Below are positions 24,575-29,038 of a DNA stretch of 29,038 bases, in pieces. The stretch is taken from positions 1-29,038 of the forward strand of contig DSBO01000014.1 in NCBI GenBank assembly GCA_011046015.1, read 5' to 3'. Source of the DNA: Thioalkalivibrio sp. (GTDB lineage Bacteria > Pseudomonadota > Gammaproteobacteria > SpSt-1174). The first letter of the stretch is position 1, and each line of letters begins with the position of its first letter. A model generated the notes under the pieces. The model worked only from the letters and a program-made list of their open reading frames with translations, did not search any database and was not told the DNA's origin. The translations under genes and the position numbers were made by a program.

Positions 24575-24886
24575 TCAGTCTTCATCACCGGTTTCAATTT
24601 CACCCGTCCAGCCTGTTGCGCGGGCCCTGGCGATGGCGTCATCGTGAATCCTTTGATGACGTTCGCGCAACTCGTCGGGCAGATTGCTTACGAGACAACC
24701 GTACTTATCCCACTCGGCATTGACCTTGTGCAATAAGGAATCAATCCCGGCTAGGTTCCAGCCGGCGCAGGTTTCGGTTTCGGGGATCAGTCCGAAGACC
24801 CAGGCATCACGGATGATCTTGCCGATCGTGGTCATGCCTGCGTACATATCATTGTCGATGCCGACGTATTTATCTGGTCTTGTCAT
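24575..24886 (-). CDS. unrecognised small protein between cbbS2 and cbbQ
   Basis: 103 residues, soluble, acidic at the C-terminus (GEIETGDED), without signal peptide, membrane segment or a motif I can name. Visible features are MTRPDKYVGIDNDMYAGMTT at the start, a cysteine in ETCAGWNL and another in KYGCLVSNLP, then a helical stretch ELRERHQRIHDDAIARARA. The ATG at 24886 has GGGGAAAC directly before it. The codon use looks like that of its neighbours, and it lies 34 bases from cbbQ, which supports a real gene in the Rubisco-activase operon. A role in Rubisco maturation or in CbbQO regulation is guesswork from position. Confidence 0.75.
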   Translation of the reverse strand: MTRPDKYVGIDNDMYAGMTTIGKIIRDAWVFGLIPETETCAGWNLAGIDSLLHKVNAEWDKYGCLVSNLPDELRERHQRIHDDAIARARATGWTGEIETGDED

Positions 24887-24902
24887 GTTTCCCCATACTC
24901 AT

Positions 24903-24941
24903 AAAAAAGCCCCTGTCCGCATTGCGCCGGGCAGGGGCTTT
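24903..24941 (-). terminator. terminator after cbbS2
   Basis: AAAGCCCCTG (24906-24915) and CAGGGGCTTT (24932-24941) form a 10-pair stem; on the - strand the stem runs out into six T residues (complement of 24903-24908). It would end most cbbL2-cbbS2 transcripts and let only a fraction read on into the small gene, cbbQ and cbbO. Confidence 0.8.
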
Positions 24942-24967
24942 ATTGCTATGGCACTACCCGGGTCGAC

Positions 24968-25324
24968 TTAAACAGTCTTGCCGCGGTAGATGACCATGGA
25001 AGCACCGGCCGACTGCGCGAAGTTGTCGAAACCCAGCAGACGCACGTGGTTGTTCGGATGCGCCTTGTGGCAGGCTTCGGCTTCAGCCAGGATCTTGTCG
25101 ACGTCGGTTTCACCGAACATCGGAAGCTTCCACATGTACCAGTAGTTGCTGAAGGCGTTTTCCGGCTCGGTGTGCTCGATGCCCGGGTTCCAGCCCTTGC
25201 TCACGATGTACTCGATCTGCTTGCGGATCTGGTCAGCGCTCATGGACGGCAGGTACGAGAAGGTCTCGAACTTGCGGCTGTCCGGATCGGACAGGCTCGA
25301 ACTGTAGTCTTGCATATCGCTCAT
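24968..25324 (-). CDS. cbbS: Rubisco small subunit, form IA (non-carboxysomal set)
   Basis: 118 residues. It shares FETFSYLPSMSADQIRKQIE and YWYMWKLPMFGE with the family and has a longer N-terminus (MSDMQDYSSSLSDPDSR) than the carboxysomal copy, as seen in form IA enzymes that stay outside carboxysomes. I chose the ATG at 25324, preceded by GAGGAT; an upstream in-frame ATG at 25345 would overlap the ribosome site. It pairs with cbbL2, 90 bases upstream. Confidence 0.96.
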   Translation of the reverse strand: MSDMQDYSSSLSDPDSRKFETFSYLPSMSADQIRKQIEYIVSKGWNPGIEHTEPENAFSNYWYMWKLPMFGETDVDKILAEAEACHKAHPNNHVRLLGFDNFAQSAGASMVIYRGKTV

Positions 25325-25414
25325 TGTTAAATCCTCGATTCTCAAAAGTCGTCAAATTCGTTTCAGGCGGCGAGACGACACGGGGCCGTCTCGCGTGCCT
25401 GGTCGAACGCGCCC

Positions 25415-26836
25415 TTACTTGTGGGAGACGTCCAGCTTGTCGACGGTGTCGAATTCGAACTTGATTTCCTTCCAGGTTTCCATGGCCATCTTGAGTTCCG
25501 GGCTGTTCTTGGCAGCCGCGGTAAGGATGTCCTTGCCTTCTTTTTCAAGCTCGCGACCCTGGTTACGGGCTTCGACGCAGGCCTCAACCGCAACACGGTT
25601 GGCGGCGGCGCCGGCAGCGTTGCCCCAGGGGTGGCCGAGGGTGCCGCCACCGAACTGCAGGACGGAATCATCGCCGAAGATGCTGACCAGCGCGGGCATG
25701 TGCCACACGTGGATACCGCCGGACGCAACCGGCAAGACGCCAGGCATCGCACCCCAGTCCTGATCGAAGAAGATACCGCGGCTGCGGTCTTCCTTGATGA
25801 AGGAGTCACGCATGATGTCGATCCAGCCGAGGGTCGCATCGCGGTCGCCTTCCAGCTTGCCGACGACGGTACCGGAATGCAGGTGGTCACCACCGGACAG
25901 ACGCAGAATCTTGGTCAGCACGCGGAAGTGGATGCCGTGGTGCGGGTTGCGGTCGAGCACGGCGTGCATGGCGCGGTGGATGTGCAGCAGCATGCCGTTG
26001 TCACGGCACCACTGGGCCAGACCGGTGTTGGCGGTGAAGCCGCCGGTGATGTAGTCGTGCATGATGATCGGGGCGCCGATTTCCTTGGCATACTCGGCGC
26101 GCTTGAACATCTCGTCCGGGGTCGGCGCGGTGACGTTCAGGTAGTGGCCCTTGCGCTCACCGGTCTCGGCTTCGGCCTTCTCGATGGCTTCCATGACGAA
26201 GTCGAAACGCTGGCGCCAGCGCATGAACGGCTGGGAGTTGACGTTTTCGTCGTCCTTGGTGAAGTCCAGACCACCGCGGAGGCCTTCGTAGCAGGCGCGG
26301 CCGTAGTTCTTGGCGGACAGACCGAGCTTCGGCTTGATGGTGCAGCCCAGCAGCGGACGACCGTACTTGTTCATCATGTCACGCTCGACCTGGATGCCGT
26401 GGGGCGGGCCGTTGCAGGTCATGACGTAGGCGATCGGGAAGCGCACGTCTTCCAGACGCAGGGCGCGCACGGCCTTGAAGCCGAACACGTTACCGACCAG
26501 CGAGGTGAAGACGTTCACGACGGAACCTTCTTCGAACAGGTCGATCGGGTAGGCGATGAAGGCGTAGAAGCAGGTGTCGTCGCCCGGCACGTCTTCGATG
26601 GCGTAGGCGCGGCCCTTGTAGTAGTCCAGGTCGGTCAGCAGGTCGGTCCAGACGGTGGTCCAGGTACCGGTGGAGGACTCGGCGGCAACAGCGGCAGCGG
26701 CCTCTTCACGCGGCACGCCAGCCTGCGGGGTGATCTTGAAGCAGGCCAGGATGTCGGTGTCCTTCGGGGTGTACTCGGGCATCCAGTACGTTTCGCGGTA
26801 CTCTTTAACGCCCGCGCTATAGCTTTTCACGGCCAT
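25415..26836 (-). CDS. cbbL: Rubisco large subunit, form IA (non-carboxysomal set)
   Basis: 473 residues, intact. Catalytic parts are present: AAESSTGTW, TIKPKLGLSAKNYGRA, GLDFTKDDENVNSQPFMRW with the carbamylated lysine, and GGDHLHSGTVVGKLEGDR. The start at 26836 has GGAGGAG (complement of 26844-26850) 7 bases upstream; the open frame runs on to 26989 only by chance. Linkage to cbbS2, cbbQ, cbbO and a divergent cbbR marks it as the cytosolic form IA enzyme (often called IAq). It likely works when CO2 is higher, while the cso copy serves low carbon; that division is known in related species and only inferred here. Confidence 0.98.
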   Translation of the reverse strand: MAVKSYSAGVKEYRETYWMPEYTPKDTDILACFKITPQAGVPREEAAAAVAAESSTGTWTTVWTDLLTDLDYYKGRAYAIEDVPGDDTCFYAFIAYPIDLFEEGSVVNVFTSLVGNVFGFKAVRALRLEDVRFPIAYVMTCNGPPHGIQVERDMMNKYGRPLLGCTIKPKLGLSAKNYGRACYEGLRGGLDFTKDDENVNSQPFMRWRQRFDFVMEAIEKAEAETGERKGHYLNVTAPTPDEMFKRAEYAKEIGAPIIMHDYITGGFTANTGLAQWCRDNGMLLHIHRAMHAVLDRNPHHGIHFRVLTKILRLSGGDHLHSGTVVGKLEGDRDATLGWIDIMRDSFIKEDRSRGIFFDQDWGAMPGVLPVASGGIHVWHMPALVSIFGDDSVLQFGGGTLGHPWGNAAGAAANRVAVEACVEARNQGRELEKEGKDILTAAAKNSPELKMAMETWKEIKFEFDTVDKLDVSHK

Positions 26837-26937
26837 TTTACATCTCCTCCCATTACAGGGGTTGGTTATGTAGGAAACAGGCTCCCTTGATCGGTCGTTC
26901 CGACGCGGGCACAAGGCCCTGCGGGGAGTGGAGTGTG

Positions 26938-26965
26938 AGTATAGACGGGGTCGACATAATAACAA
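26938..26965 (-). promoter_or_regulatory. sigma-70-like promoter of cbbL2
   Basis: On the - strand TTGTTA (complement of 26960-26965), a 16-base spacer and TATACT (complement of 26938-26943) form a good promoter, giving a leader of about 95 bases before cbbL2. The regulator-type repeats at 26974-27004 lie just upstream of the -35, where an activator would bind. Confidence 0.55.
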
Positions 26966-26973
26966 TTCAATCT

Positions 26974-27006
26974 TTATGATTATTTGCATAAGTCTATGCT
27001 TATGAT
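26974..27006. promoter_or_regulatory. probable CbbR operator: array of TTATG/CATAA half-sites
   Basis: Two overlapping dyads are visible: TTATG (26974-26978) with CATAA (26987-26991), and CATAAG (26987-26992) with CTTATG (26999-27004). The second overlaps TATGAT (27001-27006), a probable -10 of cbbR, whose ATG is at 27019. The array is just upstream of the divergent cbbL2 promoter. This is the layout expected of a LysR regulator that represses itself and activates its target. Confidence 0.6.
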
Positions 27007-27018
27007 AGAGTAGCGACT

Positions 27019-27948
27019 ATGCATGTCACCCTGCGTCAGCTCGCCGTTTTCGAAGCCGTTGCCCGCAATGGATCGTTCACCCGTGCCGCCGAGGAGCTGC
27101 ACCTGTCGCAGCCGGCGGTGTCCATGCAGGTCAAACAGCTGGAGGAAAACCTCGGTCTGCCGCTGTTCGAGCAAATGGGTAAGAAGATCTATCTCACCGA
27201 GGCCGGGCGCGAGCTGGAGAGCTATGCCGTTCGTGTCAGCCAGCTGCTGGACGAGGCCGAGGCGGTGCTGGAGGAGATGAAGGGGGTCAAGCGAGGCAGC
27301 CTGAACATCTCGGTGGCCACCACCGCCAACTATTTTGCCACGCGTCTGCTCGCCGCGTTCTCCCAGCGTAACGAGGGGGTGACCTTCAGTCTGGATGTGA
27401 CCAACCGTGAGACCCTGATCCGTCAGCTGGAGAACAACGAGCGTGACCTCGTCATCATGGGGAAGCCGCCCGATGGTCACGACCTGGACGCGGAATCCTT
27501 CATGGACAACCCGCTGGTGGTCGTGGCGCCGCCGGAACATCCATTGACTCGTAAGAAGGGGATTCCGCTGTCGGCCCTGGCGGGCGAGCGCATCGTGGTG
27601 CGCGAGGCCGGGTCGGGGACGCGTATCGCCATCGAGCGCTTCTTCGCCGAGCGCGGCATTGAGTTCGCCATGGGCATGGAAATGAGTTCCAACGAGGCCA
27701 TCAAGCAGGCGGTGGAGGCCGGGCTGGGCCTGGGCATCGCCTCGATCCATACGCTGGAACTGGAGTTGGACTGCGGCCGCCTGGCGATCCTCGACGTGGA
27801 GGATTTCCCGATCCTGCGCCACTGGTACATCGTGCAGCGCCGTGGCAAGCGTCTGAGCGCCACGGCGCAGGCATTCAAGGACTTCGTGCTGGCGGAGGCG
27901 CCGCGTTTCGTGCGCCTGCCGGAACAGTATCGCCAATCGAGCCGATAG
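27019..27948 (+). CDS. cbbR: CbbR, LysR-type activator of CO2-fixation genes
   Basis: 309 residues, normal CbbR length. The winged HTH lies at residues 1-65 (TLRQLAVFEAVARNGSFTRAAEELHLSQPAVSMQVKQLE, read as two halves of one domain). The effector domain has the CbbR hallmarks VREAGSGTRIAIERFF, MSSNEAIKQAVEAGLGLGIAS and FPILRHWYIVQRRGKRLS. It is transcribed away from cbbL2 with 182 bases between the starts, the classical divergent arrangement. The start ATG has no strong ribosome site and a short leader. CbbR proteins respond to metabolites such as RuBP or NADPH; which applies here is unknown. Confidence 0.95.
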   Translation: MHVTLRQLAVFEAVARNGSFTRAAEELHLSQPAVSMQVKQLEENLGLPLFEQMGKKIYLTEAGRELESYAVRVSQLLDEAEAVLEEMKGVKRGSLNISVATTANYFATRLLAAFSQRNEGVTFSLDVTNRETLIRQLENNERDLVIMGKPPDGHDLDAESFMDNPLVVVAPPEHPLTRKKGIPLSALAGERIVVREAGSGTRIAIERFFAERGIEFAMGMEMSSNEAIKQAVEAGLGLGIASIHTLELELDCGRLAILDVEDFPILRHWYIVQRRGKRLSATAQAFKDFVLAEAPRFVRLPEQYRQSSR

Positions 27949-27965
27949 AGCCTCGCGGGTCGCGG

Positions 27966-27974
27966 TGCTATTAT
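27966..27974 (+). promoter_or_regulatory. possible extended -10 promoter for the carbonic anhydrase gene
   Basis: TGCTATTAT (TG plus a -10-like TATTAT at 27969-27974) lies 27 bases before the ATG at 28002, in the 53-base gap after cbbR. No clear -35 is seen, as is common with extended -10 promoters. Confidence 0.35.
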
Positions 27975-28001
27975 CCCGCGCCACGTCAGGGGGGGGCTGT
28001 A

Positions 28002-28631
28002 ATGCCGCTACAAAAACTCATCGATGGTTTTCGTGATTTCAAGAACCGGAACGGGCAGCCGGAGTTCCGCCAGCTGGTCGCGCAAGGGCAGTCGCCAAAG
28101 ATCGCCATCGTCGCCTGCTCGGATTCGCGGGTCGACCCCGCCCTGGTGTTCGGCAGCGCGCCGGGAGACCTCTTCGTCATCCGCAACGTGGCCAACCTGG
28201 TCCCGCCCTGCGAGCTCGATGATGCCCACCACGGTACCAGTGCCGCGCTGGAGTATGCCGTCACCCAGCTCATGGTCGATCACGTGGTGGTGATGGGGCA
28301 CGCTCAGTGCGGTGGCATCGCGTCGCTGGTCGGCATCTCCACCCCGCGCCCGCTGCCCGAGCACTCCTTCATCAAGAGCTGGATGTCGGCGGCCGAGGGC
28401 GCCTTCCTCCGCACCCGGGCGCAGCACCCGGAGGCCGACCCGCAATCGCTGGGTCGGGCCTGCGAGCAGGAGTCTATTCGCCAGTCGCTGGACAATCTCA
28501 TGACCTTCCCGTGGGTGGTCGAGCGTGTGAAAGCCGGTACCCTGGGCATACACGGCTGGTACTTCGACATGACGAACGAGGCGTTGCTGGCGCTCGACCA
28601 GGTCAGCGGCGAGTTCGAGGTGCTGGGCTGA
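28002..28631 (+). CDS. beta-carbonic anhydrase
   Basis: 209 residues, cytosolic by its lack of a signal peptide. It interconverts CO2 and bicarbonate. Zinc ligands Cys39, His100 and Cys103 and the catalytic Asp41/Arg43 pair are in ACSDSR and VVVMGHAQCGG, the standard beta-class set. It is unrelated to the divergent CsoSCA of the carboxysome. A G-rich run (28000 back to about 27988) may act as ribosome site. It lies 53 bases after cbbR, so it may share that transcript or use its own promoter. A soluble carbonic anhydrase can drain a bicarbonate pool, so its regulation relative to the cso operon matters. Confidence 0.95.
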   Translation: MPLQKLIDGFRDFKNRNGQPEFRQLVAQGQSPKIAIVACSDSRVDPALVFGSAPGDLFVIRNVANLVPPCELDDAHHGTSAALEYAVTQLMVDHVVVMGHAQCGGIASLVGISTPRPLPEHSFIKSWMSAAEGAFLRTRAQHPEADPQSLGRACEQESIRQSLDNLMTFPWVVERVKAGTLGIHGWYFDMTNEALLALDQVSGEFEVLG

Positions 28632-28712
28632 GGCTCGTGCCGCCGGTGACAATCTGCGCTATCTTCCTTGATGAGAGGTCTTCGGGAATCAGCCACCTGG
28701 GGAGAGCCGCAG

Positions 28713-29038
28713 ATGATCGTGAAAGAGCAATTTCGCCGCGGGCCCGCACTCGGGCGCGAACCTCACTACCTTCCCGCCGCCATCTACAATCGCAGCCGCC
28801 TGTTGCTGGCCCATAGCGATACCGGCTGTGTCTTCGTTCCCATCCGCAACCTGCAGTACCAGGCGGTGATCGATCACGAGGAGATCATCTTCGTCGACGG
28901 CATCGGGCCGCGCGTGGTCCAGGTTGCCTGGGAGGGCTTTCGGCCACAGACCCGCCAGGGGCTGGACGAGCCGGTACCTTACGACCGCGTCACCTATCAT
29001 CCCGATGCCCGCGAGATCGAGCCGCGTCTGCAGGGTGA
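28713..29038 (+). CDS. unrecognised protein (3' end outside the window)
   Basis: The frame from the ATG at 28713 is open to the end of the window (at least 108 residues). GGGGAGAG, ending about 6 bases before the ATG, is a good ribosome site. The visible part is soluble, with alternating beta-type stretches (RLLLAHSDTGCVFVPIRNLQ, EEIIFVDGIGPRVVQVAWE) and no motif I recognise. The TGA in the last three bases is out of frame, so the gene continues. The opposite strand has a shorter open frame that I treat as a shadow. Confidence 0.6.
   Translation, partial: MIVKEQFRRGPALGREPHYLPAAIYNRSRLLLAHSDTGCVFVPIRNLQYQAVIDHEEIIFVDGIGPRVVQVAWEGFRPQTRQGLDEPVPYDRVTYHPDAREIEPRLQG

Noticed and set aside
29036..29038. 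Stop codon for the last gene
   Set aside because: The final TGA is one base out of register with the frame that starts at 28713.

Overview
The window looks like chromosome of a GC-rich, chemolithoautotrophic gammaproteobacterium, probably a sulfur oxidiser of the Halothiobacillus/Thioalkalivibrio kind. The reason is a complete-looking alpha-carboxysome (cso) operon together with a second, non-carboxysomal form IA Rubisco that has its own CbbQ/CbbO activase genes. The genus is an inference from gene content only.

Layout. 1-6956 is ordinary flanking sequence: the tail of a membrane-anchored protein, an RND efflux pair (adaptor and pump), an MFS transporter, tag (3-methyladenine DNA glycosylase I) and rnk. 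Two intrinsic terminators follow rnk. From 7336 to 16331 runs the carboxysome operon on the + strand: cbbL, cbbS, csoS2, csoSCA, csoS4A, csoS4B, three csoS1 copies, a ferritin-like gene, acRAF, mcdA (broken by a frameshift in this sequence) and mcdB. After a 300-base gap with a promoter-like stretch, 16632-21247 holds a tight bicarbonate-uptake operon: sbtA, sbtB (PII-like), a SulP/STAS anion transporter and a CbbR-family LysR gene. It ends in a strong bidirectional terminator. On the - strand, read from 26836 down to 21317, are cbbL2, cbbS2, a terminator, a small unknown gene, cbbQ and cbbO. A divergent cbbR (27019) faces cbbL2, followed by a beta-carbonic anhydrase and the start of an unknown gene that runs off the end.

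How it works together (family knowledge plus inference). SbtA and the SulP protein would raise cytosolic bicarbonate. The csoS1/csoS4 shell, organised by CsoS2, encloses Rubisco and CsoSCA, which turns bicarbonate into CO2. McdA/McdB would space carboxysomes along the cell. The second Rubisco, remodelled by CbbQ/CbbO, would work in the cytosol, perhaps when inorganic carbon is plentiful. Two CbbR-type regulators sit beside the uptake operon and the second Rubisco.

The most interesting points are: the mcdA frameshift; a large nested inverted repeat in the cso promoter/leader; a 12-base motif shared between the cso and sbtA upstream regions; a coiled-coil insertion of about 130 residues in the SulP transporter; an unrecognised small gene between cbbS2 and cbbQ; mosaic csoS1 paralogues; and a possible -1 frameshift site in csoS2.
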